64,000 nucleotides of DNA. It comes from Lachnospiraceae bacterium (lineage in GTDB: Bacteria > Bacillota > Clostridia > Lachnospirales > Lachnospiraceae). The stretch is from the NCBI GenBank assembly GCA_014804785.1, contig JAAUZD010000005.1:72562-136561 (forward strand). The letters run 5' to 3'. Of this stretch, positions 43,502-53,620 are shown one piece after another. The notes beneath the pieces were generated by a model. It made no database searches. It was not told the DNA's origin and saw nothing but the letters and a program-made list of their open reading frames with translations. The position numbers and the translations under genes are program-made. Every line of letters starts with the position of its first letter. Position 1 is the stretch's first letter.

Positions 43502-44709
43502 AAAAGAAATTGATGCTGATATCCCCCATGCTTCATCAGGGTGGATTTGAGAGAGTCTGCATTACAACGGCAAGATTGTTGGAACCGCATTTTGACATAA
43601 CAATTGTTATCTTTAACTCGGCAAATATTGCGTATGATGTTGAGGGGCTGCATATCATCGATATCCAGATGGGGGTAAAAAAGGGAACCCTGCAAAAACT
43701 TTGGAATATTGTAAAACGTTCTCGGAAGGTTAGAGGATTGAAAAAGCAGATGAAGCCGGATATCGTGTACAGTTTTGGGCCTAGTGCAAATATGGTGAAT
43801 GCTTTTTCTAAAACAGGAAAGGAGAAGGTCTGGCTGGGGCTTCGGAATTACACAGATGTAGAGGAAAAGTTAAAAATTAAACTTTTCACAAGGCGGGCAG
43901 ACTTGATGGTCTGCTGTTCACAGACCATTGAGAGGGAACTTGAAGATCGATATCATTTTCACAAAACGGCGACGTTATATAATCTTTATGATGTAAAAGC
44001 TATTCAGGAAAAGGCGAAGCAGCATGAGCCTGATCTGCCTTGGGGAGATTACGATGCGCAGGGCAGGAAGATCCGCTGCATGGTGTCAATGGGCAGGGAT
44101 GATGACATGAAGGGATTCTGGCATATGTTGAAAATATTTTCCCTGGTTCATGAGAAAATGCCGGAAGCGCGCCTGATCCTGATGGGAGCGGGAAGCTTTG
44201 CCTATTATAAAAAGCTGGCGGAAGATTTAAACATAGCAGATGCAATTTATTTTGCGGGCATGCAGAGGGAGCCTTACCAGTACTTGAAAAAAGGAGAAAT
44301 CTATCTGCTGACTTCTTTAAACGAAGGGTTTCCCAATGCGCTGGTGGAGGGCATGAGCCTTGGTCTGGCAGCTGTCAGCACAAATTGCATGACAGGTCCT
44401 GCGGAAATCCTGCTGGAAGATGGAAACTCTTCTTTTCTGGAAAAGCAGGAACAAGAAGGAAAGGGAAGCGTAATCTATGGAGAATACGGTATTCTGGTTC
44501 CGGTTATGTCGAAAGAGAGAAATCTTGACGCGGGGCAGATTCTTCCAGAGGAGAGGAATATGGCAGGTATCGTGCTGGAACTGTTTGAAGATGATAAAAA
44601 ACTTAAAGCATACCAGGATGCAGCAATGGAGCGTGCACAGTGCTTCACTTATGAAAAATATGTAGAAAAGTTTTTAAGGCTTGCTGGAGAAGAGGCGGAA
44701 AGCTTGTGA
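43498..44709 (+). CDS. GT4 glycosyltransferase
   Basis: 403 residues; ATG 43498 gives an ATGA overlap and has AGGAG at 7 nt, so it is preferred to ATG 43492. LMLISPMLHQGGFERVCITT and, near the end, EIYLLTSLNEGFPNALVEGM then SLGLAAVSTNCMTGPAEILL show the GT4 donor site. The NCPxGPxEI-like ending is typical of enzymes in capsule clusters. Specificity unknown. Confidence 0.82.
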   Translation: MKKKLMLISPMLHQGGFERVCITTARLLEPHFDITIVIFNSANIAYDVEGLHIIDIQMGVKKGTLQKLWNIVKRSRKVRGLKKQMKPDIVYSFGPSANMVNAFSKTGKEKVWLGLRNYTDVEEKLKIKLFTRRADLMVCCSQTIERELEDRYHFHKTATLYNLYDVKAIQEKAKQHEPDLPWGDYDAQGRKIRCMVSMGRDDDMKGFWHMLKIFSLVHEKMPEARLILMGAGSFAYYKKLAEDLNIADAIYFAGMQREPYQYLKKGEIYLLTSLNEGFPNALVEGMSLGLAAVSTNCMTGPAEILLEDGNSSFLEKQEQEGKGSVIYGEYGILVPVMSKERNLDAGQILPEERNMAGIVLELFEDDKKLKAYQDAAMERAQCFTYEKYVEKFLRLAGEEAESL

Positions 44710-44787
44710 TGGCAGATGAAATGTGATAGAATGAACAAATTAAGCAGGTCAGGCTGGAAAAGTCTTATATGGTGAGGAAAAAGGAAG

Positions 44788-45897
44788 ATGCGTAAGATTC
44801 TATTTCATTTAAATTGTTTTGAACAGGGAGGCGCAGAGAGGGTGGTATCCAATCTGGTCAACCAGCTTGTGAAGCAGGATTATGAAATCATAGCGGCAAC
44901 AGAGTGGCAGGGTGAGGTTGAATTCCAGCTGGATGAGCGGGTTCAAAGAATTCATGTAGGACTTAGAAAAGAAGATGAAAAGAAAAATCGTATTTGTAAA
45001 ATATGGCTGAGATTTAAGTATTTGAGGGAACTGATCAAAAAGGAACAGCCTGATGCAGTCATTTCCTTTACCCGCAGACCGAATTACCGTGCTCTGGTTT
45101 CGGCAATGGGAACCGGTATTCCGGTGATTCCGGCAGTGCGGCAGGATCCGAAATCCTACTATAATTCTCTGGCGGACAAGCTGCTTATTCCTGTATTATA
45201 TCGGATGGCGGCGGGATGTGTTTTCCAGACAAAGGAGCAGGAAACTTATTTTCCGGCATCTTTACAAAAAAGGTCACGAATTATTTTAAATCCGGTTAAT
45301 CATAAGTATTTGAATGTGCCAAAACCGGAAAAAAGAGAAAAAACAGTGGTACAGTCGGGAAGACTAGTTGATTTTAAAAATCAGATGATGCTTTTTAGGG
45401 CTTTTTTAAAGGTGCATGAGAAGCATCCTGATTATTATCTGAAGTTATATGGAGGGGACTCCTTTGATGGGACAAAAGAGAAGCTGGAGGCTTTTATAAA
45501 AGAAAACAAGGCAGAAGATTATATGAAATTGATGGGACCAAGTGACAGCCTGGAAAAGGAGCTGCCCCGTGCCAGTGTATATGCCTTTTCTTCTGATTAT
45601 GAGGGCATGCCGAATGCACTGTTGGAGGCAATGGCACTGGGACTGCCTGTGGCGGCAACAGATTGTCCCTGCGGTGGTCCGAGGACGGTTATAGAGCATG
45701 AAAAAAACGGGCTTCTTTTGCCGGTGGGAGATGAAAAGGCAATGACAGACGCCATTAACCGGTTGATTGAGGATTGGGAATTTGCGGAGCGTTTGGGCGA
45801 CAATGCCCGGAAAATCAGCGAGAAAATCAATGAGGATGCGGTGCTTGCGCAGTGGAAAGAATATATCGAAGAGGTCATAAAAGGGATAAAGAGGTAG
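44788..45897 (+). CDS. GT4 glycosyltransferase
   Basis: 369 residues. FHLNCFEQGGAERVVSNLVN at the start, SDYEGMPNALLEAMALGLPV then AATDCPCGGPRTVI at the donor site. Closely resembles the 367-residue enzyme at 47833, with which it shares the NCPCGGP-type motif, so the two may be paralogues adding the same kind of sugar. An amidotransferase gene starts 3 bp after its stop. Confidence 0.82.
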   Translation: MRKILFHLNCFEQGGAERVVSNLVNQLVKQDYEIIAATEWQGEVEFQLDERVQRIHVGLRKEDEKKNRICKIWLRFKYLRELIKKEQPDAVISFTRRPNYRALVSAMGTGIPVIPAVRQDPKSYYNSLADKLLIPVLYRMAAGCVFQTKEQETYFPASLQKRSRIILNPVNHKYLNVPKPEKREKTVVQSGRLVDFKNQMMLFRAFLKVHEKHPDYYLKLYGGDSFDGTKEKLEAFIKENKAEDYMKLMGPSDSLEKELPRASVYAFSSDYEGMPNALLEAMALGLPVAATDCPCGGPRTVIEHEKNGLLLPVGDEKAMTDAINRLIEDWEFAERLGDNARKISEKINEDAVLAQWKEYIEEVIKGIKR

Positions 45898-45900
45898 CTT

Positions 45901-47778
45901 ATGTGCGGAATATGCGGGTTCGTTTCAAAACAGAATATCAGCTTGGATCAGCTTAAGAAGATGAATGATACCATGTATCACCGTGGACCGGATGACAGCG
46001 GGGAAGAAATATTCCAGATGAAGGATGGTTATCAGGTTGGTATGGCTCAGAGAAGATTGTCCATCATGGATTTATCGCCGCTGGGGCATCAGCCCATGCA
46101 TTCCCGCGACAAGCGGCTCAGCGTTGTGTTTAACGGCGAGATTTATAATTTTTCAGAACTTCGCAAAGAACTTATGGACTATCCCTTCCAATCTTCTTGT
46201 GACACCGAAGTGATTATTGCCGCTTATTTGAAGTGGGGAATAGAGTGTATCCACAGGTTTAATGGCATGTTTGCAATCTGTCTATACGACAGGGAAACGG
46301 ATGAGGTCTATCTGGTAAGAGACAGAATTGGGAAAAAGCCGTTGTATTATGAAATAGAGGGAGGCAACCTTATTTTTGCTTCTGAGATAAAGCCGCTCAT
46401 GGCAAGGGAAGGATTTTGCAGGAAAATCCGCACAGAAGTGTTATCCAGATTCCTGTTCCAACAGTATATCAATGCACCGGACAGTATTTTTGAACATGTG
46501 TATAAGCTGGAACCGGGAAGTATCTTAAAGTTTCATTGTGGAGAGATTAAAACCTGGAAATATTGGGATATCAAAGAAGTATATCACAAGATGCAGGAAA
46601 ATCCTGTTGTGGATTATGAGCAGGCAAAGGAAGAACTGAAAGCTCTTTTGAAAAAGGCAGTGTCTTGCCGTATGATTGCGGATGTTCCTTTGGGGGCATT
46701 TTTAAGTGGAGGTTATGATTCTTCCCTGATGACCGCTATTGCTCAGGAGCATTCTAAAGAGCCGGTAAAAACCTTTTCCATAGGTTTTAATGAGGCGCGC
46801 TATAATGAAGCCGCATATGCAAAAAATGTCGCAGATTACCTTGGCACGAAGCACACGGAATTATATATTAATGAAAAGGAAATGTTCGACCTTGTAGAGA
46901 GTATTCCTACATATTATGATGAACCTTTTGCAGATTCTTCTCAGATTCCCAGTATGCTTGTTTCCAAACTGGCAAGACAGGATGTGACGGTTGCCCTTTC
47001 CGGGGATGGAGGAGATGAGTTTTTCTGCGGATATAATATCTATGAAAATGTCCATCAGGCACAAATGCTGGATTTACTGGGTGGGATGACCCACGGAGTA
47101 TGCAGTCTGCCGGGATTGAAGCAGATTGGAATGGAAGAAAGGCTTCCGTTCCGGGTAAGAGTGATTGCGGGAAACAGGAATAAAGAGACAAAAACCCAAT
47201 TTGGCGCCGGTAATTATGTGGTGCGGGCGAGGAAAATGGTGCTGGGCGAAGGCATACCGTGTCATTATCCTATAGAAAGCACCTACCAGGTATCCGACTG
47301 GCAGATTCGGCGGATGCTGCTGGATATGGATACCTATCTTCCGGGAGATATTTTATGCAAGGTAGACCGGGCATCCATGAAGTATTCATTGGAAGCAAGA
47401 TGTCCTATTTTAGATAAAGACGTGATGGAGTATTCCTTCCGCATGTCCCATAAATTAAAGTATGAAAAGGGAAATAAGAAGCGTATTTTAAAAGATATTG
47501 CGTATGACTATATTCCTAAAGAACTGTTGGATCGCCCCAAGGTTGGATTTGGAGTGCCTCTTGACAAATGGCTGAGAGGACCGCTTAAGGAACAGCTTAT
47601 GGATATGTGTAACAGGGATTACTTAAGAAAACAGGGAATATTTGATGCTGATTTTGTGGCAGGTATGATAGAAGAATATATGCGTACAGGAGACGGCGGA
47701 CCGGCAACTGGTACAAATTATTCCAAGTTGTCATGGTCATTTTTTACGTTTCAGCAATGGTACCGTGCTTATTTTTAA
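45901..47778 (+). CDS. AsnB-like glutamine amidotransferase, first copy
   Basis: 625 residues. MCGICGF puts the glutaminase nucleophile at Cys2; MYHRGPDDSG, RLSIMDLSPLGHQPM and FNGEIYNF complete that domain. The synthetase domain has the PP-loop LSGGYDSS and DEPFADSSQIPS. True asparagine synthetase is possible, but its place between glycosyltransferase genes, together with a second copy at 48972 and a UDP-HexNAc dehydrogenase, points to amidation of a uronic acid carboxyl in the glycan, as proposed for WbpS and WbtH. Confidence 0.85.
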   Translation: MCGICGFVSKQNISLDQLKKMNDTMYHRGPDDSGEEIFQMKDGYQVGMAQRRLSIMDLSPLGHQPMHSRDKRLSVVFNGEIYNFSELRKELMDYPFQSSCDTEVIIAAYLKWGIECIHRFNGMFAICLYDRETDEVYLVRDRIGKKPLYYEIEGGNLIFASEIKPLMAREGFCRKIRTEVLSRFLFQQYINAPDSIFEHVYKLEPGSILKFHCGEIKTWKYWDIKEVYHKMQENPVVDYEQAKEELKALLKKAVSCRMIADVPLGAFLSGGYDSSLMTAIAQEHSKEPVKTFSIGFNEARYNEAAYAKNVADYLGTKHTELYINEKEMFDLVESIPTYYDEPFADSSQIPSMLVSKLARQDVTVALSGDGGDEFFCGYNIYENVHQAQMLDLLGGMTHGVCSLPGLKQIGMEERLPFRVRVIAGNRNKETKTQFGAGNYVVRARKMVLGEGIPCHYPIESTYQVSDWQIRRMLLDMDTYLPGDILCKVDRASMKYSLEARCPILDKDVMEYSFRMSHKLKYEKGNKKRILKDIAYDYIPKELLDRPKVGFGVPLDKWLRGPLKEQLMDMCNRDYLRKQGIFDADFVAGMIEEYMRTGDGGPATGTNYSKLSWSFFTFQQWYRAYF

Positions 47779-47832
47779 ATAGAGCGGAAAAAAGAGAAAA
47801 GAAAAGGTTGAAGGAAAGGCACGGGAATAAAG

Positions 47833-48936
47833 ATGGAAAAGCAGATTCACATTGCCATGTTGATTGGCTCTCTGACAAAGGGCGGTGCAGAGCGGGTGTT
47901 GGTCAACCTTGCCGATTATTTTGCTGGGAAGGGCTATCTGGTAACGATGGTGACACAATATCAGAAGGAAGATGAGTACCCTTTAAATGAAAAGGTGAAG
48001 AGGGTGATTTCGGATATCACCAAGGAAGAGACGACGGGGAGTAGAATCATTAATTTCGTGCGTCGGTTCAGAAAACTCAGGAATATCTGGAAGTCGGAAA
48101 AGCCGGACCTGATTCTTTCTTTTATCGGTAAAAACAACATGATGGCGATTCTCACATCGAGATTTTTAAATATACCTGTCGCTGTTTCAGTCAGGGCGGA
48201 GCCTGCAATGGAGTATTACAATGCCTGGATGCGCTTTATGGCAAGGCATTTGTTTGCAAAGACAGCAGGTGTTATTTTACAGACTCGCCAATGCTTTGCA
48301 TTTTTCCCCAAAAAGGTGCGCGATAAGGCGGTGATTCTTAAAAATCCAGTCAGTTCTTCATTCTTTCGGGAAAGGTACGAGGGAGAGCGGGAGAAAACCA
48401 TTGTAGCGGTTGGCAGGATAGATGAAAATAAGAATCACGAAATGCTGATTAAGGCATTTACAGGAATTGCGGAGGAGTTTCCAGAATATAAGCTGATTAT
48501 TTACGGTGAGGGAGATTGCCGGGAGAAGCTTATGAAAATGGCGGAGGAGTTGGGATATGCTGACAGAATTCTGCTTCCGGGAAGTATCGACCATGTGTCT
48601 GATGCTATTTACAAAACACGTGTTTTTGTACTTCCTTCCAATTCTGAAGGCGTTCCAAATACGCTGATTGAAGCGATGCTGATGGGGCTGACGGTGGTCT
48701 CCACAAATTGCCCTTGCGGTGGTCCGGCGGACTTGATTGAGGACGGAGTCAATGGCATTTTAATTCCCGTGGGAGATGTTGAACTTTTGACAGAAAAATT
48801 GCAATATTTAATAAATAACTTGCAAATAGCAGATGTAATGGGGGCAAAAGCAATGCAAACGGCTGATATTTATCAGCCTGAAAAAGTATATGGCGCATGG
48901 GAGAAATTTCTCCTTTCTATTTGTAAAACCCAGTAA
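47833..48936 (+). CDS. GT4 glycosyltransferase
   Basis: 367 residues. HIAMLIGSLTKGGAERVLVN, VAVGRIDENKNHEMLIKAF, and VLPSNSEGVPNTLIEAMLMG then TNCPCGGPADLIEDG. Lies between the two amidotransferase genes and resembles the enzyme at 44788. The ribosome site is weak (GGGAAT), and the gene's 3' end is AT-richer than the rest. Confidence 0.82.
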   Translation: MEKQIHIAMLIGSLTKGGAERVLVNLADYFAGKGYLVTMVTQYQKEDEYPLNEKVKRVISDITKEETTGSRIINFVRRFRKLRNIWKSEKPDLILSFIGKNNMMAILTSRFLNIPVAVSVRAEPAMEYYNAWMRFMARHLFAKTAGVILQTRQCFAFFPKKVRDKAVILKNPVSSSFFRERYEGEREKTIVAVGRIDENKNHEMLIKAFTGIAEEFPEYKLIIYGEGDCREKLMKMAEELGYADRILLPGSIDHVSDAIYKTRVFVLPSNSEGVPNTLIEAMLMGLTVVSTNCPCGGPADLIEDGVNGILIPVGDVELLTEKLQYLINNLQIADVMGAKAMQTADIYQPEKVYGAWEKFLLSICKTQ

Positions 48937-48971
48937 ATAAGCGAAAACAAGCGTTCCAGGAGGATGATGTG

Positions 48972-50858
48972 ATGTGCGGAATAGCAGGATTTTGTAATTT
49001 GAAAGGCGATAGAGAAAGAACCATTGAAAAAATGAAAGAAAAAATGTTTCACAGAGGACCTGACGCCGGAGGTAATTACTTTTCTGAAGATGGGCAGGTG
49101 ACTTTTGGACATCGCAGACTTTCCATTATAGATTTATCTGAAAATGGTTCTCAACCCATGATATCTCATAGCGGTCGTTATGTAATAACGTATAACGGTG
49201 AAATATATAACTATAAAAAGATAGCCCAAAGACTTCTGGATGAAAAGAAAGTGGATGCATTCAGAGGAACTTCTGATACCGAAGTCTTACTGGAGGCATT
49301 TGAAGCGTACGGGGTGAAAGAAGGAATTTCCCTCTGCAAAGGGATGTTTGCAATTGCGTTGTATGATCGGGAAGAACAGGTTTTATATCTCCTCCGCGAC
49401 AGGATAGGGGAGAAGCCGCTGTATTACGGACAGGTGGGTGAGTGCTTTGCTTTCGCCTCAGACATCGGTGCGCTTACCGTGCTTGAAGGATTCAAAAATC
49501 CTATAAATACATCGGTTCTGGATTTATACTTTGTGCACGGGTATATTCCTGCACCATATTCAATTTATGAAGGTATTTATAAGCTTGAAGCAGGGACGAC
49601 GTTAAAAATTAAATTGCCATTTAATAATTTAAAAGATGCAGAAATTCAGCCTTACTGGTCGATTAAAGAGACAGCAAGAAAGGGCCAGCAAAATCTTTTC
49701 AAAGGCTCTGTTGTGGAGGCGGCGGATGAGCTGGAACGCCTTTTGAAGGAATCCATATCGGAGCAGATGATTGCCGATGTGCCTGTAGGGGCTTTTCTGT
49801 CAGCGGGAATCGATTCAAGCACAGTTGTTGCCCTGATGCAGTCACTGCATAAAGGCAAGGTAAAGAGTTTCACAATCGGCATGGAAGAAAAAGATTATAA
49901 CGAAGCGGTGTATGCGAAGGAAATCGCAAAACATCTTGGCACAGATCATACAGAGCTTTATATCACGGAGGAGGATGCCAAGGCGGTGATTCCGAAATTA
50001 GCGGATATGTTCGGGGAACCTTTTGCAGATTCCTCTCAGATTCCAACTTATCTGGTGAGCAAAATGACCAGGGAGCATGTGACCGTATCTCTAAGCGGAG
50101 ACGGTGGGGATGAACTGTTTTGCGGATATACTTCTTATGCATCAGTGGAGCGTATCTGGAATAAGATGAAGCATGTTCCCTACTTTATCAGAAAACCATG
50201 CAGTGAGCTGGTCATACACAGCCCTCTTGCAAGAAAACCTATTTACCGGATCAAAGGAAAGCTTCTCGGTGCTAAGGGTCCCTCCGATTTATATATATCT
50301 TCCTATGAAACGGATCCCCTCTCAAGACAAATCAGCCTTGACAGCAGAGGATGTACTTACAAATACAGTGAGTACGACCCGAAATTTTTAAAAGAAACCA
50401 ACCACAATATCATGCTGATGGATATGCTGATGTACCATCCTGATGATATCCTGGTAAAGGTAGACAGGGCAGCCATGGCAGTTTCACTTGAAACAAGAGT
50501 CCCCATGCTGGATAAGGACGTGGTGGAATTTGCCTGGACTCTTCCAATAGACTATGAACGGGAAGGGAAGATTGGTAAAAAGGTTCTGCGGGATGTACTT
50601 TACCGCTATGTGCCTAAAGAAATGATGGAACGCCCTAAAAAGGGATTCAGTATTCCTATTGAAAAATGGCTGCGCCAGAAGGAACTGCGGGGGTGGGCGG
50701 AGAGCCTGATTGATAGAAAGACCTTGGAACAGCAGGGGATTTTGAATCCGGATGTGGTCTGGAAGATATGGAAGGACTTTATAGACAACGGAGAATGGAG
50801 GATTCAGATCTGGTATATTCTAATGTTTCAGGAGTGGATGCATAGCCGAGGATTTTAG
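48972..50858 (+). CDS. AsnB-like glutamine amidotransferase, second copy
   Basis: 628 residues from ATG 48972 with AGGAGG 8 nt upstream; GTG 48969 would put an extra residue before the Cys nucleophile, so it is rejected. MCGIAGF, MFHRGPDAGG and YNGEIYNY mark the glutaminase domain; LSAGIDSS is the PP-loop, with Ala where copy 1 has Gly. Similar to the first copy but clearly diverged, so not a recent duplication. Probably amidates a different uronic acid or a different position. Confidence 0.85.
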   Translation: MCGIAGFCNLKGDRERTIEKMKEKMFHRGPDAGGNYFSEDGQVTFGHRRLSIIDLSENGSQPMISHSGRYVITYNGEIYNYKKIAQRLLDEKKVDAFRGTSDTEVLLEAFEAYGVKEGISLCKGMFAIALYDREEQVLYLLRDRIGEKPLYYGQVGECFAFASDIGALTVLEGFKNPINTSVLDLYFVHGYIPAPYSIYEGIYKLEAGTTLKIKLPFNNLKDAEIQPYWSIKETARKGQQNLFKGSVVEAADELERLLKESISEQMIADVPVGAFLSAGIDSSTVVALMQSLHKGKVKSFTIGMEEKDYNEAVYAKEIAKHLGTDHTELYITEEDAKAVIPKLADMFGEPFADSSQIPTYLVSKMTREHVTVSLSGDGGDELFCGYTSYASVERIWNKMKHVPYFIRKPCSELVIHSPLARKPIYRIKGKLLGAKGPSDLYISSYETDPLSRQISLDSRGCTYKYSEYDPKFLKETNHNIMLMDMLMYHPDDILVKVDRAAMAVSLETRVPMLDKDVVEFAWTLPIDYEREGKIGKKVLRDVLYRYVPKEMMERPKKGFSIPIEKWLRQKELRGWAESLIDRKTLEQQGILNPDVVWKIWKDFIDNGEWRIQIWYILMFQEWMHSRGF

Positions 50859-50878
50859 GGAAAGGGAGATTTGCCAGC

Positions 50879-50914
50879 CGTCTCATGTTGCCCGCAGGGC
50901 AGAAACATGAGACG
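50879..50914. terminator. hairpin between converging genes
   Basis: CGTCTCATGTT (50879-50889) pairs perfectly with AACATGAGACG (50904-50914), and GCCC-GCA-GGGC sits in the loop. No T-run follows. It separates the plus-strand amidotransferase from the minus-strand SGNH gene. Confidence 0.6.
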
Positions 50915-50964
50915 ACTACAAGCTAGGAATCATTATTCGTGTCGGATGGAATGAGAAGTATGTT

Positions 50965-52026
50965 TTACTCATAAATACTGTCATAATCGTAGTTCAAGAA
51001 AAATTCTTTTTCTGTCTCTATTTTCTCCAGATAATTCTCTTTTGTCACAAGACCAGTGCCCTCGGAAATCCATTTGAGGATCAGGGAGTTGATTTCGGCG
51101 CTGTAGTGACCGTCGTCGCAGTAGTAGTCCAGATTGCAGATGATGTCGTACTGGTCAAAGAAATTGTATAATTTTACGTTGGGGCATTCCAGCAATAGTT
51201 CTGTTGCGGTCTGCTCTGCTTTTAGTTGCTTTGGGATGGTTCCTTTGAGATATTGGGCGTCCCAGTAGCAGATGCTATATGGAGGGTAGAAGATATAAAA
51301 AGTGATGTCGGGGTATTTGTTTACGATCCGGGTAACATTTGAGGTGATCGTGTCAGTGACGGTTTCGTATTCTTCTTCTCCGAAGGTTGTGCTTACGTTT
51401 AAGTTGACGTGGTTTCTGTCGTATGAGGCAAGGATCTGGTCTAAGCCGTATTCCCGTTCCCAGGAGGAGTATTCGTCCATGGTGGTGGAAGATTCCCCTA
51501 AAAGGGTCATGGCGACATTGGGGAGTACACCGTGATACAGGATGGATTTGTTGAACAGGTAGGATGCGTCGTTAAATGGATTATCATCGTAAAGGTAAGT
51601 GGGGTAGGAATCGTATTGCTGCCAGTCACCATCACGAAGCAGTCCATTGTAATCCACAGCCCAAAGGACGATGCTCACGTTTGGGTTTCTTGAAAGGGCG
51701 CGGTCCAGGTTTTCGGCAATTTCTTTGTAGCCGGCGCCGGGGAAAGGCTCCTTGACAGAAAGAGTGGAGAAGTATGCATCCATTTCGCTGGGCTTAGTGT
51801 TCTGGGTCATGGAGGTGCCGGTGATGATGGCATTGAAGTCGAAATGCCTGGAAATACCGTCGTTGGTATAACGCTCATCATGCAGCCTGTAGGATAAAAA
51901 GGAGTATGGTTTATGATAATGAAAGTAAGGATCCACAAAAAATACAGCAAAAGCAATCAAAAGCAGTGCCGTTATCAAAATCGCTATGCATTTCAGGAAC
52001 CATTTTCTGGCTTCTTTCTGTTCCAT
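50965..52026 (-). CDS. SGNH-like protein, partner of the MBOAT acyltransferase
   Basis: 353 residues; ATG at 52026 has GGAGG at 6 nt, so it is preferred to ATG 52038. One N-terminal helix (about 11-29), then an extracytoplasmic domain. NAIITGTSMTQNTKPSEMDA has the block-I-type Ser after an ITG turn; DDGHYSAEINSLIL near the end gives the DxxH pair. Length and gene pairing match DltD/AlgJ-like partners of MBOAT proteins. It would pass acyl groups, most likely acetyl, from the MBOAT protein to the surface glycan. Confidence 0.75.
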   Translation of the reverse strand: MEQKEARKWFLKCIAILITALLLIAFAVFFVDPYFHYHKPYSFLSYRLHDERYTNDGISRHFDFNAIITGTSMTQNTKPSEMDAYFSTLSVKEPFPGAGYKEIAENLDRALSRNPNVSIVLWAVDYNGLLRDGDWQQYDSYPTYLYDDNPFNDASYLFNKSILYHGVLPNVAMTLLGESSTTMDEYSSWEREYGLDQILASYDRNHVNLNVSTTFGEEEYETVTDTITSNVTRIVNKYPDITFYIFYPPYSICYWDAQYLKGTIPKQLKAEQTATELLLECPNVKLYNFFDQYDIICNLDYYCDDGHYSAEINSLILKWISEGTGLVTKENYLEKIETEKEFFLNYDYDSIYE

Positions 52027-52056
52027 GTTTTCCTCCATTCATGCGTCCTAAGTACG

Positions 52057-53520
52057 TTAGAAGTTGAAATATAAAAACTCGCTTATCTCTGATAAGGATA
52101 CAATGCTCCACAGCATAAGTATGACCACGACTAGGATTTTGCGGTTAGTGAGCTTCATCTGCGCTGCTTTCTCCTGGGTATTTTTCATTGTGAAGCAGGC
52201 GGTCAAAATCACGAGCGTAAAAGTAGTGACCGGTATCCAGGGATAACGTGTCATAATGCCGCCAAGTCCTGCCTTATATAGGAAGTTCATTTCCACCAAA
52301 TCAGCAAATTTGTCTGTAATAGGCTGGTATATGGGACCAAATCCGCCCTGGAACAATTGCGACCACAGCATTCCGGCATCATGTAAGGAATCTGCCCGGA
52401 AGAGACTCCATGCAAAAGTGACAAATAAAAAGGTTAAACCTGTCCTTAAAAAACACGGCAATTTTTGTGGGGCGTCATGGAAGAGCCGCTCCAACACGGA
52501 AAGGATACCGTGCAGAAGCCCCCAGATAATAAAAGTCCAGTTAGCGCCGTGCCACAGACCGCTCACAAGAAAGACAATCAATATATTGAGATAATTCCTT
52601 GCCTTTGAACATCTGTTACCACCTAAAGGGATATAGACATATCGGGTAAAGAACCTCGTCAGGGTCATGTGCCACCGGTCCCAGAAATCCGAAATGGACA
52701 TGGCTTTATAAGGGGAATTGAAGTTGAAAGGGAGCTTTATGCCCAGCATATAGCTCATGCCGTATGCCATATCGCAGTAACCGCTGAAATCAAAATAAAT
52801 CTGAAGGGAATAACAAACCATCACAAGAATGACGCTGGGCGTGTTGAGCTCTGCTATATAATCGTAGCCAATGACTACGATTTTAGAAAAAGTATCTGCA
52901 ATCAGGACCTTTTTAGCAAGTCCCAAAGAGAAAGCATAAATTCCTCTGCTCAGGTTCTCAAAATCCAGTTTCCGGCTGCCATGATCCCTAAGCTGAGGAA
53001 TCAGTTCACTGTGATAGACAATAGGACCTGCAATCAGCTGAGGAAAAAAAGAGACATACGCTGCATATTCAAGGAAACTATAATCTTCACATTCGCCTTT
53101 GTAAGAGTCAATAACATAAGATAACTGCTGAAACGTATAAAAGCTGATGCCCAGGGGCAGAATCAGCCTTAATAGAGGGAGGTTAGTTTGAAAGGCAGAA
53201 TTTAGATTTGTTATAAAAAAATCATAATATTTAAAGTAGAATAAAATGCCAATGTTCAAAAAGATACCAATGCCCAGAAAAGTCTGTTTAAGGCGTTTTT
53301 GAGAAGTGCGGACCATACATGCAGATAAGCAGTAATTCGCCAGAATACTGATGATTAAAACAGCCAGGTAATAAATACTATTGTAGCCGTAAAACCACAT
53401 GGACATAGCAGCCAGAAATGCAAGAGCAGCCTTGTACATTTTGGCATGATTCAATCCATAATATCCGATTAAAGTCAGTGGAAAAAACAGAAATATAAAA
53501 ATATAGGAGTTAAATAACAT
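52057..53520 (-). CDS. MBOAT-family O-acyltransferase (AlgI/DltB-like)
   Basis: 487 residues with about 10-12 membrane helices. The start LFNSYIFIFLFFPLTLIGYY, then PQLIAGPIVYHSELIPQLRD and the catalytic His of FLVSGLWHGANWTFIIWGL are hallmarks of AlgI-type MBOAT proteins. It would move acetyl groups across the membrane for O-acetylation of the glycan. First gene of a two-gene minus-strand operon with the SGNH protein, set within a plus-strand glycan locus. Confidence 0.9.
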   Translation of the reverse strand: MLFNSYIFIFLFFPLTLIGYYGLNHAKMYKAALAFLAAMSMWFYGYNSIYYLAVLIISILANYCLSACMVRTSQKRLKQTFLGIGIFLNIGILFYFKYYDFFITNLNSAFQTNLPLLRLILPLGISFYTFQQLSYVIDSYKGECEDYSFLEYAAYVSFFPQLIAGPIVYHSELIPQLRDHGSRKLDFENLSRGIYAFSLGLAKKVLIADTFSKIVVIGYDYIAELNTPSVILVMVCYSLQIYFDFSGYCDMAYGMSYMLGIKLPFNFNSPYKAMSISDFWDRWHMTLTRFFTRYVYIPLGGNRCSKARNYLNILIVFLVSGLWHGANWTFIIWGLLHGILSVLERLFHDAPQKLPCFLRTGLTFLFVTFAWSLFRADSLHDAGMLWSQLFQGGFGPIYQPITDKFADLVEMNFLYKAGLGGIMTRYPWIPVTTFTLVILTACFTMKNTQEKAAQMKLTNRKILVVVILMLWSIVSLSEISEFLYFNF

Positions 53521-53570
53521 GAATTCTTCCTCTTGGATTCTGGAAAACTGCTTTTGGGAAAATCAATGTT

Positions 53571-53599
53571 ATTATAAGCCACTGCTTACCGTTTGGCAA
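53571..53599 (-). promoter_or_regulatory. promoter of the MBOAT/SGNH operon
   Basis: On the minus strand TTGCCA (53594-53599) and TATAAT (53571-53576) are spaced by 17 bp, about 50 bp before the MBOAT start. Confidence 0.7.
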
Positions 53600-53620
53600 T
53601 AAATTTTTCAAGGGTATTCC

